In this document: positions 20,625 to 31,211 of the stretch, piece by piece
How positions within the stretch are numbered: the stretch's first letter is position 1
Layout of the letters: each line of letters opens with the position of its first letter
Assembly: GCA_026986155.1 (NCBI GenBank)
Contig: JALSPC010000113.1
Span: 1-35,911, forward strand
DNA length: 35,911 bases
Source: a bacterium
GTDB lineage: Bacteria; Desulfobacterota; S145-22
Direction of reading: 5' to 3'
Notes under the pieces: generated by a model
Told to the model about the DNA's origin: nothing
Databases searched by the model: none
What the model saw: only the letters and a program-made list of their open reading frames with translations
Translations under genes and position numbers: made by a program

Positions 20625-21596
20625 TCAGATAACCGTGTCGAGGGACGGGATATCGTCCTGGATGAAGGCGCGGAACTTCTGGTAGATCTTCTTCTCTATC
20701 TGGCGGATGCGTTCCTTCGTGACCCCGAGGCGGTCGCCGATGGACTGGAGGGAAGCGGGGGTTTCCGCCATGATGCGGTCGTTCCAGATCATCTTTTCCT
20801 TCTCCGAGAGGGTCTTTTCGAAGGCCTGCGCCTTCTGCTTCATGAACGACTTCAACTCTTCCCGCGCGAGGGAAGTCTCCACGCTCTCGTCCTGAGAGGG
20901 AAAGACGCTATAGAGGGTCTTCTGTTCCTCGTCGATGGGCGTATCCAGGGAGATCTCGCTGGACGACAGGCGCCGATCCATCTCGATGATTTCGCTTTCC
21001 TTGACATTCAAGGTGTCGGCCAGGAGCTTCGGCTGGGGGTCGAATCCCAGTTTTTCCAGGGACTCCTTCGTCTTTTTCAGGTTGAAGAAGAGCTTGCGTT
21101 GGTTCTGGGTGGTTCCCACCTTTACGAGCTTGTAGTTGTTGATGATATATTTCAGGATGTAGGCGCGGATCCAGAACTGGGCGTAGGACATGAGGCGAAT
21201 TCCCCGCTTGGGATCGAACTTCTTGACCGCCTGCATGAGGCCCACGTTTCCCTCCTGGATAAGGTCCAGGAGGTTGAAGTAGAGCATCTTGTGGTATTCC
21301 AGGGCAATCTTCACCACGAGACGGAGGTTGGAGACGACCAGTTTCAAGGCGGCGTCCGGGTCCTTCTCCTCGTAGTATCGCCAGGCCAGCTCCTTTTCCT
21401 CCTCCGGGGTCAGGAGAGGGTACTGGCTGATTTCCCGCAGGTAGCGCTTCAGGGGATCGTAAACGACGGGGGCCCGCCCCCCCGCGGGCTTCAGCGCCGG
21501 CAGGAAGTCCTTGCCCAGCCTTGTGTCTTCCGAAGGCTTCTTCCTTTTCTCTGGCTTCGGGGGCATCTTTGCCTTTTTCTTCTTTTTAGCGACCAT
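20625..21596 (-). CDS. rpoH: RpoH-family (heat-shock) RNA polymerase sigma factor
   Basis: DLIQEGNVGLMQAVKKFDPKRGIRLMSYAQFWIRAYIL; RpoH-box-like QRKLFFNLKKTK; region 4.2 SIGDRLGVTKERIRQIEKK. ATG 21596 preferred over 21677. Confidence 0.85.
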   Translation of the reverse strand: MVAKKKKKAKMPPKPEKRKKPSEDTRLGKDFLPALKPAGGRAPVVYDPLKRYLREISQYPLLTPEEEKELAWRYYEEKDPDAALKLVVSNLRLVVKIALEYHKMLYFNLLDLIQEGNVGLMQAVKKFDPKRGIRLMSYAQFWIRAYILKYIINNYKLVKVGTTQNQRKLFFNLKKTKESLEKLGFDPQPKLLADTLNVKESEIIEMDRRLSSSEISLDTPIDEEQKTLYSVFPSQDESVETSLAREELKSFMKQKAQAFEKTLSEKEKMIWNDRIMAETPASLQSIGDRLGVTKERIRQIEKKIYQKFRAFIQDDIPSLDTVI

Positions 21597-21675
21597 AGAT
21601 TTATTCGACTCTTGTCTTTCGTTTATTCCGTGGACCGTAAATTGCGAGGCCTTCAACCTCCTACCTCCCCGACCC

Positions 21676-21700
21676 ACCTTCCACCTTCCACCTTCTACCT
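21676..21700 (-). repeat. Short heptanucleotide tandem repeat in the rpoH leader
   Basis: Plus strand ACCTTCC ACCTTCC ACCTTCT ACCT (period 7, ~3.5 copies); minus strand AGGTAGAAGGTGGAAGGTGGAAGGT. Confidence 0.85.
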
Positions 21701-21820
21701 ATATTTTATACCACATCTTCGATCTTTTTGCATGGGAGGGAATGAAAGGGCCGGGACGAGGGGACTGTCGATCCGCCCGGGACTTGCACGCGACAGGGGT
21801 TTCCGTTATGGTGTTACGCG

Positions 21821-22591
21821 ATGAAGACCTTCTTTGAAAAGGCGTTCGTAGTTCTCTTGGCCTTGTTCCTTGTGGTGCCCCTCGTCAAGATGGTCTTTTC
21901 CCTCGACTTCACCGTTGCGCAGAAGGTCTTCGCAGACACGGAGGTCCTGGCATCTATTTCGCTGACACTACGCGCCGCCCTCTGGGCCACGGTCATAGGG
22001 ATCGTCACGGGGGTCCCGTTGGGCTATCTTTTGGCGAAGAAACGGTTCCCTTTGAAGAGTATCGTCCAGGCGGCGGTGGACCTGCCCGTCGTGGTTCCGC
22101 ACACGGCGGCGGGTATCGCCCTGTTGATGGTCTTCGGGCGGCGGTTTCTCGCGGGAAAGGCTTTTTCAATCTTTGGGATTTCCTTCGTGGGGACGGAGGC
22201 GGGCATCGTCGTCGCCATGACCTTCGTCAGCGCCCCTTTCCTCATCAACGCGGCGCGGGACGCCTTCGCCGGCGTGCCGCCGCGGATCGAGGAGGTGGCG
22301 CGAACCCTGGGGGCCTCGCCGTTCCAGGTTTTCCGCCGCATCAGCCTTCCCGTAGCCCTCCGTGGGATTCTTTCCGGGGCCCTTCTCATGTGGGCCCGGG
22401 GGATCAGCGAGTTCGGGGCCGTTATCATCCTCACCTATCATCCCATGGTGACTCCCGTCCTCATCTTCGAGCGTTTCGAGGCCTACGGCCTCAAATTCGC
22501 CTATCCCGTGGCCGCCTTGCTGGTTCTGATATGCCTGGCGCTCTTTTCCGTCTTCCGCTTTCTCGCCTCCCGGAAGGAGAGAAACAAGTGA
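21821..22591 (+). CDS. Molybdate/tungstate-type ABC transporter permease
   Basis: ModB/WtpB-like EVARTLGASPFQVFRRISLPVALRGILSGALLMWARGISEFGAV. Confidence 0.88.
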   Translation: MKTFFEKAFVVLLALFLVVPLVKMVFSLDFTVAQKVFADTEVLASISLTLRAALWATVIGIVTGVPLGYLLAKKRFPLKSIVQAAVDLPVVVPHTAAGIALLMVFGRRFLAGKAFSIFGISFVGTEAGIVVAMTFVSAPFLINAARDAFAGVPPRIEEVARTLGASPFQVFRRISLPVALRGILSGALLMWARGISEFGAVIILTYHPMVTPVLIFERFEAYGLKFAYPVAALLVLICLALFSVFRFLASRKERNK

Positions 22592-23634
22592 TTGTTCTGG
22601 AAGAGATCTCCTGCAGACTCGGGGCCTTTTATCTGCGTCCCACCTTTCTGGCGCTGAAAGAAGGGGATTACTGGGTCCTCCTGGGGCCCACCGGGTCGGG
22701 CAAAAGCGTGCTTCTCTCCCTTATCGCGGGGCTGATCCGCCCCGATTCCGGCCGGGTTTTGAAGGATGGGAGGGAGATCACCCGGGTGGCGCCGGAGGCG
22801 AGGAGATTCGGGATGATGGTCCAGGACTTCGCCCTCTTTCCCAACATGACGGTCTTTGAGAATATCGCGTTTCCCCTCCGTGTCCGGCGCGTTTCCAAGG
22901 GGGAGACGATAAAAAGGGTCGAGGAGATGGCCGCGCGGATAGGGATCCCCCACCTGCTGAAACGGGGGCTGAAGGGGCTGAGCGGGGGGGAGAAACAGCG
23001 GGTCGCCCTGGCGCGCGTTCTCACCGTCAAGCCCGATCTCCTCCTGCTCGACGAGCCGTTGAGCGCCCTGGACCAGATGACGCGGCGGGAGTTGATTGAG
23101 GAATTGCGGGGGATCCACCGGGAGTTTGGAATCCCCGTGCTCCACGTGACCCACGATTTCGAGGAAGGAATCTCCCTGGGAACCCGGATGGCCGTCATCC
23201 ACCAGGGGGAAATCATCCAGAAAGGGACGCCGGAGGCGTTGAGCCGCTCCCCCAAGACCCCGCTCGTGGCGGCCTTCATCGGGATAAAAAACATCTTCCG
23301 GGGCACCATCGAGGCGGCGGAAGGAACCTGTTTCTTCGTAAAGGACGGGGTGCGGTTTGAACTGCCATCGGGCCGTTCGGGAAGCGGCGTGGTGGCCATT
23401 CCCTCGGAGGATATCGTCCTGTCCGGGAATCCCATCGTTAGCAGCGCCCGGAATGCCCTGCCGGGGGTGGTGAAAGAGATTCGTCCTTGCCCCCCCCTCA
23501 CGGACGTCCTTCTCGACGTGGACGGCCTTTCCCTGACGGCGACGGTAACCGCGAAAACGGTCGGAAAAATGGACATCCGTCCCGGGAAACGGTTGTTTGC
23601 CACCTTCAAGGTGGCCTCCGTCAAGGTTTTTTAA
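22588..23634 (+). CDS. Molybdate/tungstate-type ABC transporter ATP-binding protein
   Basis: GTG start overlapping the permease stop (GTGA); GPTGSGKSVLLSL, LSGGEKQRVALARVL, LLLLDEPLSALD; C-terminal regulatory-like extension. Confidence 0.9.
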   Translation: MIVLEEISCRLGAFYLRPTFLALKEGDYWVLLGPTGSGKSVLLSLIAGLIRPDSGRVLKDGREITRVAPEARRFGMMVQDFALFPNMTVFENIAFPLRVRRVSKGETIKRVEEMAARIGIPHLLKRGLKGLSGGEKQRVALARVLTVKPDLLLLDEPLSALDQMTRRELIEELRGIHREFGIPVLHVTHDFEEGISLGTRMAVIHQGEIIQKGTPEALSRSPKTPLVAAFIGIKNIFRGTIEAAEGTCFFVKDGVRFELPSGRSGSGVVAIPSEDIVLSGNPIVSSARNALPGVVKEIRPCPPLTDVLLDVDGLSLTATVTAKTVGKMDIRPGKRLFATFKVASVKVF

Positions 23635-23669
23635 TCGGATTAGCCTGAAAAAATCAGCCCAGCCGGTAA

Positions 23670-24479
23670 TTATTCCTCGTTCTGGGCCTTGGCCATGTCC
23701 CAGCCGATGGTCATCAGGCCCTCCCACGGCGCGAGCGTTGCGAACAGGGCCTGGACCCGCTTCGCGCGATCGGTATAGGGCAGCTTGGGAAAGAGGGAGG
23801 CGGACTGGGCGGGGATGGAGAAGAAATCGGTGAGGAGGGCGACGCTTCCCGGCATCTCGAAGGTCGTGGTCGCGAGGTTCCCAAAGACCTCCCGAAGGGA
23901 TTGGCAGGTCTTCTCCCAGGAGGTGATGGTGCGAAATTTCGGGACGGGAAGGTCGAGACGCGCGTAGGCCCACCCGATGAGGTCGGGAGCCTCCGGAGCG
24001 TAAACCCTTGGATAGAAGGAAAACCCGATGACGCCGTGTCGTTTCAGGAGGCACTTCGCCTCACGGAAGCTCGCCACCGGGTCGGGAAAGACGAAGATGG
24101 CGGTGTTGTACATGACGGCGTCGAAGCCGCGGATGTCGATAAAGGCGGTAAGACATTCGCCGTCACCCACGAGGAGGTGGATGCGCCCGTCTTTGATGTG
24201 GCTTTTCGCATCCGCGATCATGGCCTCCGACAGGTCGATGCCGTGGACGGTGGCGTCGAAGCGCTCCCGCAAGGTCTCGCAGGAGACCCCGTTGCCGCAG
24301 CCCACGTCCAGGACTAGGCTTCCCGGGGTAATGTCCATCCAGCGGGCAAGTGCGTCGGTCAGGGTATTGAAGAGGCGGTGACGACGCTCGAAGGCGCGGT
24401 AGGTGGCGGCGCTCTGGTTGAAGTTCTCCCTCACGGCCCCCTTGACCCGGGTGGCAAAGTCCCTCTTGTCCGGTGCCAA
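23670..24479 (-). CDS. Class I SAM-dependent methyltransferase
   Basis: VLDVGCGNGVSCETL motif I, HGIDLSEAMIADA. Confidence 0.9.
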   Translation of the reverse strand: MAPDKRDFATRVKGAVRENFNQSAATYRAFERRHRLFNTLTDALARWMDITPGSLVLDVGCGNGVSCETLRERFDATVHGIDLSEAMIADAKSHIKDGRIHLLVGDGECLTAFIDIRGFDAVMYNTAIFVFPDPVASFREAKCLLKRHGVIGFSFYPRVYAPEAPDLIGWAYARLDLPVPKFRTITSWEKTCQSLREVFGNLATTTFEMPGSVALLTDFFSIPAQSASLFPKLPYTDRAKRVQALFATLAPWEGLMTIGWDMAKAQNEE

Positions 24480-24483
24480 TATT

Positions 24484-25056
24484 CTAATCCTCTCCCAGCA
24501 TACCCCACTTGAGGTGGCTGTCGGCGGGCATCTCCCCGAACCAGACGGAAAAAACGGCCTTCATGAAATCTATCCCCGGGATGATTCCCGCCTCCTTTCC
24601 CCCGATGATGACCTGCGTGCCCTTCCCGGGCAAATAGGTTACCCAGACCTCGTCACCCCGCCGAATCGGCTTCGTGAAAAAACCGTTGAAGGTGTCGATC
24701 TTCGGTTTCAAGGTATTGAACCGTTCATCCAGGTTGGCCTTGAAATCGTCCGTCCACGCCTCTCGCATCTTTTTGGCCGAGACCTCCTTGTAAAGGAAGT
24801 GCATGACCACCCGCTTGATGCCCAGGTCCCCGATGACCCGTTTCGGCTTGTGGGCGGGGTGTTCCATGTATAGGCCGCCAACGTAGATCTTGAAAAAGAA
24901 TTTTTTCCGAACCCCCATCCCCACGAGGGCGCAGTGCCTTCCCTCGATGATGACGGTGTCTGGAAGGGTCACGCCCTTGAGGGACTTGGCATACGGCGGG
25001 ACGGCCAAGAGGGCGAGCGCGAACAGGGTGAACCCCAATATCCTTAACGTCTTCAT
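24484..25056 (-). CDS. Chalcone isomerase-like family protein, exported
   Basis: Signal peptide; LPDTVIIEGRHCALVGMGVRKKFFFKIYVGGLYME...VMHFLYKEVSAKKMREAW. Confidence 0.82.
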   Translation of the reverse strand: MKTLRILGFTLFALALLAVPPYAKSLKGVTLPDTVIIEGRHCALVGMGVRKKFFFKIYVGGLYMEHPAHKPKRVIGDLGIKRVVMHFLYKEVSAKKMREAWTDDFKANLDERFNTLKPKIDTFNGFFTKPIRRGDEVWVTYLPGKGTQVIIGGKEAGIIPGIDFMKAVFSVWFGEMPADSHLKWGMLGED

Positions 25057-25086
25057 GGGTCACCTCCTTACGTTGGGGATTGCGGT

Positions 25087-26187
25087 TTACAGGAGATCTT
25101 TCATCCCTTTTTCTTCGAGCCGGGCCACGATTCGGCGCACATCCTGAGATCTGCCCCGCGGCAGGATGAGGGTGGCATCGGCGCTGTCGATCACCACCAT
25201 ATCCTCGAGACCCACGCCCGCCACCAGGCGGCCATGACTGCTCACGAGGCAGCCCCGGCAGTTTTCCAGGAGCACCAGCCCCTCCGCAACGTTCGCGTCG
25301 GCGTCCTTGGGGCTCAGGTCGTAGAGGGCGTCCCAGCTTCCCACGTCGCTCCAGCCGAAGTCGGCCTCGATCATCATGGCCCGGTCGGTCTTCTCCATAA
25401 CCCCGTAGTCGACGGAGATGGACGGAAGGGTGGGATAAATCTTTTCCAGAAAACCGTCTATGTCTTCCAAACCGATGTTCGCGAGCGTCTTCAGTGGATC
25501 GTGCAGCTCAGGGAGGAATCGTTCGATTTCTTCGAGGATCACCGAGGCCTTGGTCACGAAGATCCCGCTGTTCCAGAAGAAGTTCCCGGAGGCTAGGTAG
25601 GCCTTGGCCCGCTCCAGGTCCGGTTTTTCCACGAATGCCTCCACCCTGTGGACGGGAGGATCGTCACCGTTATCACCTTTCACGCTCTCGGCGGGCACCT
25701 TGATGTAACCGTAGCCGGTGGCGGGAAAGGTGGGCGGGATTCCCAGTGTGACGATGGCGTCTTCCTCGAAGGCGGCGGCGGCGGCGAGCCGCAGGGTCTC
25801 CCGAAACTTTCCGGGGTTCGTGATCCAGTGGTCCGCGGGAAGGATGAACAGGACATTTTCGGGGTCGTCCCGGGCGATGAGGAAGGCGATGGTGGCGATG
25901 CAGGCGGCCGTGTTTTTCCCCATGGGCTCCAGGACGAGCCGGTGGTCGTGGCACGCGGGCACCTGCTGGGTAAAGAGGGCCTTGTGGTTCCTGTTGCCCA
26001 CGATGTAGATATCGTCCATGGGGGTTAGGGGCAGGAGACGCTCGATGGTCATCTGCAGCATGCTCTTGTCGCTCAGGATTTTCAGGAACTGTTTCGGGAA
26101 GAGCCGGCGGCTCTTCGGCCAGAAACGGGTGCCGGAACCTCCCGCCATGATGACGGACTTGAGACGCTGCTTTATCTTCCTATCCAT
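25087..26187 (-). CDS. manC: Mannose-1-phosphate guanylyltransferase, guanylyltransferase domain only
   Basis: VIMAGGSGTRFWPKSRRLFPKQFLKI; FVEKPDLERAKAYLASGNFFWNSGIF; no C-terminal isomerase domain. Confidence 0.94.
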   Translation of the reverse strand: MDRKIKQRLKSVIMAGGSGTRFWPKSRRLFPKQFLKILSDKSMLQMTIERLLPLTPMDDIYIVGNRNHKALFTQQVPACHDHRLVLEPMGKNTAACIATIAFLIARDDPENVLFILPADHWITNPGKFRETLRLAAAAAFEEDAIVTLGIPPTFPATGYGYIKVPAESVKGDNGDDPPVHRVEAFVEKPDLERAKAYLASGNFFWNSGIFVTKASVILEEIERFLPELHDPLKTLANIGLEDIDGFLEKIYPTLPSISVDYGVMEKTDRAMMIEADFGWSDVGSWDALYDLSPKDADANVAEGLVLLENCRGCLVSSHGRLVAGVGLEDMVVIDSADATLILPRGRSQDVRRIVARLEEKGMKDLL

Positions 26188-27011
26188 AGGCTCAATGCTC
26201 CCACGAAAAGACAGTAATAGGAAAATCGGTGGATCTTCCCCAGGTTAACCAGGCGTAGCAGGACCTTTAGGGCGAAGAGTCCGGAGATGAAAGCGACCAT
26301 CATTCCCACGAAGGCGGGCCCTAAGAAACCACCCCCGGAAAGGGCGGCCGACCCGTGGAGGGTCTCCAGCAGCATGGCCCCGGCGATGGCGGGAATGACG
26401 ATGAGAAAGGAAAACTCCCCTGCCTTCCTCCGGCTGACGCCGAGCAGGAGGGCCAAGGCGATGGTGGACCCGGAACGGGAGATACCGGGGATGATGGCCA
26501 GGCCCTGGATCGTTCCGATGGAAAGGGCCTGGAGGGGCGTGACGGCAATGTCCCTCTCGGACGGCCCCGGACGCTTGAATCGCGTGAGAAAGAGGAGAAC
26601 GGCGGTGGTGATGAAGGCCGTCCCCAGGAGGATAAAGTTGCCCTCGAAAAGCCTTTCGAAGGTATCCTTGAAGCCGAACCCGATGAGCGCCGTGGGAATC
26701 GTGGCGATTACCACGAGAAAGAGGAGATAGGTGTCGCGTCCCTCAGGCCGGTTCATGAACCGGAAGGGATGCAGGGGCGCCCGCGTGAGCCATTGCCAGA
26801 CCCCGTTTACGAGTCTCAGCACGGGGCGGTAGAGGATGGCCAGGATGGCCAGCAAGGTCCCGAAGTGGAGCCACACGTCGAACAAGAGGGACTGGCCTTT
26901 GAAGTGGAGGAGATGCTGGACGAGGACAAGGTGCCCCGAGCTGCTCACGGGGAGAAACTCAGTCACGCCCTGGAGAAGCCCCAGGAGGACGGCGGAAAGG
27001 TAAGAGATCAT
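26172..27011 (-). CDS. uppP: Undecaprenyl-diphosphate phosphatase
   Basis: LLGLLQGVTEFLPVSSSGHLVL; IQGLAIIPGISRSGSTIALALLLG. Start 27011 overlaps the upstream stop. Confidence 0.95.
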   Translation of the reverse strand: MISYLSAVLLGLLQGVTEFLPVSSSGHLVLVQHLLHFKGQSLLFDVWLHFGTLLAILAILYRPVLRLVNGVWQWLTRAPLHPFRFMNRPEGRDTYLLFLVVIATIPTALIGFGFKDTFERLFEGNFILLGTAFITTAVLLFLTRFKRPGPSERDIAVTPLQALSIGTIQGLAIIPGISRSGSTIALALLLGVSRRKAGEFSFLIVIPAIAGAMLLETLHGSAALSGGGFLGPAFVGMMVAFISGLFALKVLLRLVNLGKIHRFSYYCLFVGALSLWIGR

Positions 27012-27985
27012 GCCCCATCCCCCGAGAGCCTCCGGAGCCAGTCCTCGTAGACGTCCCGGAGGGTTCGCGCGATGGGGATCCGGGGCGCCCACCCCGTGGC
27101 CGCCTGGAAGCGGCTGATATCGACCCGGAGCTTGCGGACCTCCGCCTTCCGATAGCGCTCGGGGTCGCGCGCCACCGAAATATCCTTGCCGGAAAACGCG
27201 ATGAGGGTCTCGAGAATCTCCCGGATGGCAACGACCCGGCCGCTGGCGAGATTGAAGACGCCTCCGGGCGAGAATTTTTCGTAGCCAAGTCGGTATCCCC
27301 GGACGATGTCCCGCACGTCCGTGAAGTCCCGGTAGACATCGATGTCCCCCACGTGGACGACGGAATCGGCCTGACCGAGGGCGATGCGGGCCACCTGCCG
27401 GGCGAAGTCGGAGGTGACGAAGGTGGGGGACTGCCCCGGGCCAATGTGGTTGAAGGGCCGGAAAATGGTAAGCGCGATCTCGCCCCGCTCATGGAAGGGC
27501 CAGGCGATCTTCTCGGAAGCGGCCTTGGTGGCGGCGTAGAAATTCGCCGGCTGGAGGGGAAGGTCTTCCCGCAAGGGCCCCTTCTCCTCCGGAACCTTCC
27601 CGTAGACTTCCCCGCTGCTGATGAGGATGAGATGGGGAGATGTCCCCAGTTCCGCCAGGGCCTCCAGGAGGTTCAGGGTTCCGCCCACGTTCGTGGCGAG
27701 GGCGCGGGGACGGTTCGATTCCGCCGCGGGAACGAAGGAGATACCCGCCAGGTGATAGACGAAGGCGGGCCGCAAATCTCGGATGAGGGAAAAAACCGCC
27801 TCCCGGTCGTTCAGGTCGCAGGAGACCCAACGGTCTTCTGAAAGGACGTTTAAGTGGCGGGATTCCTCGATGAAATAGGTGCCATAGACGGGGACCCCGA
27901 GGGGAAGTAGTTCCCGGATGAGGTAGGCACCCACGAACCCCTCCGCGCCCGTGATGAGAATGGGAGAAGAAGCGGGAAAAACCAT
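27008..27985 (-). CDS. NAD-dependent epimerase/dehydratase, probable GDP-6-deoxy-4-keto-D-mannose reductase (Rmd-like)
   Basis: ITGAEGFVGAYL, YxxxK (YAATK), DVYRDFTDVRDIVRGYRL; directly after gmd. Confidence 0.82.
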   Translation of the reverse strand: MVFPASSPILITGAEGFVGAYLIRELLPLGVPVYGTYFIEESRHLNVLSEDRWVSCDLNDREAVFSLIRDLRPAFVYHLAGISFVPAAESNRPRALATNVGGTLNLLEALAELGTSPHLILISSGEVYGKVPEEKGPLREDLPLQPANFYAATKAASEKIAWPFHERGEIALTIFRPFNHIGPGQSPTFVTSDFARQVARIALGQADSVVHVGDIDVYRDFTDVRDIVRGYRLGYEKFSPGGVFNLASGRVVAIREILETLIAFSGKDISVARDPERYRKAEVRKLRVDISRFQAATGWAPRIPIARTLRDVYEDWLRRLSGDGA

Positions 27986-27986
27986 T

Positions 27987-30325
<2,339 letters not shown>

Positions 30326-30361
30326 ACCTCTTTTCCTCCGTGTGAAAGTATGCCTACTTTA

Positions 30362-30385
30362 CTTGAAACGGAAAAGGGTTTCAAG
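30362..30385. repeat. Perfect inverted repeat upstream of the phosphomannomutase gene (operator-like)
   Basis: CTTGAAAC-N8-GTTTCAAG. Confidence 0.8.
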
Positions 30386-30398
30386 GGAGACGGGCGGG

Positions 30399-31196
30399 CT
30401 AAAGGATAAAGACAATCCAGGCCATCCAGGCTAATCCGAGGACCGCGAGGGAAAAAAGATGGCGGGATTGGAGAGGAGGGAGGGGAGCTTCGGCGAGAAG
30501 AAGGACGCCCTCCGCGTAGCCTCGCGTGACGAAAACCAGGATCCATGTCTCCAGACGGTCGATTTCGTTTCGGAAGATTCCCGTGAGACACCGCAACCCC
30601 TTCGCGGTCCTTTTCATGCTGCCCGTCTCCCCGGCTGTGGCCCGGGCGATCTGGTCCTTCCACGAGAGGGGCAGGGTGGAGAGCCAGCGGAGGACAAGGA
30701 AGAGGGCGAGGATTGAAAGGCGGGGATCCAACCTTTTCAAGGGGAGGTAACGCCCGGCCCTTTCCATCAACTGGAAGAGGAAGAGGGCAGACACGCTCGA
30801 GGTGGTAAGAAACGAGAGGAAGAAGAAGAACGCCAGCTTCTGGGTGATCCAGGCCCCTTCGGCGAGCCCTTCTCGCGTGACGTAGAAGGGACCGATATGC
30901 CGAAGAATGGTTCCGGGCGTAAAAAAGGCGTGAAAGAGGAAAGCGAGGCAGAGAAAAGGCAGGACCCCGGTCATCCTGATCAGGTTTTTGCGTGGGCTGC
31001 GGCATCCGATGGTATTGTATAATAGCGTCCCCACCCAAAGGGTGGCGGCGGCGATCCAGTGGCGGGCGGGTGTTGAAAGGACGAAGGCGGCGAAGGACAA
31101 ACAGATTAGAAGATTGACGCCGGCATGGGGGCGGGGAGGTGAAGACAGGAAAGGGAAAGAAGAAACGGTCGCCCCCTTCTCCTTTCCCTTTTTCAC
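30399..31196 (-). CDS. EcfT/CbiQ-like transmembrane protein
   Basis: Several hydrophobic helices and EcfT-like layout (LFLFQLMERAGRYLPL...FVTRGYAEG). Family assignment is tentative. Confidence 0.55.
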   Translation of the reverse strand: MKKGKEKGATVSSFPFLSSPPRPHAGVNLLICLSFAAFVLSTPARHWIAAATLWVGTLLYNTIGCRSPRKNLIRMTGVLPFLCLAFLFHAFFTPGTILRHIGPFYVTREGLAEGAWITQKLAFFFFLSFLTTSSVSALFLFQLMERAGRYLPLKRLDPRLSILALFLVLRWLSTLPLSWKDQIARATAGETGSMKRTAKGLRCLTGIFRNEIDRLETWILVFVTRGYAEGVLLLAEAPLPPLQSRHLFSLAVLGLAWMAWIVFIL

Positions 31197-31211
31197 GGGA
31201 GTATTTACACG

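Noticed and set aside
21676-21700. Possible CRISPR-like repeat near rpoH
   Set aside because: Period is only 7 nt with no spacers and no cas genes; it is a short tandem heptamer.
23635-23669. Possible bidirectional terminator between the ABC ATPase and the methyltransferase
   Set aside because: Only a weak CTGA-AAAAA-TCAG stem is visible; not enough to call.
22501-24054. 517-aa minus-strand ORF across the molybdate-type ABC genes
   Set aside because: Overlaps three better supported genes and reads as Pro/Arg/Gly-rich out-of-frame translation.
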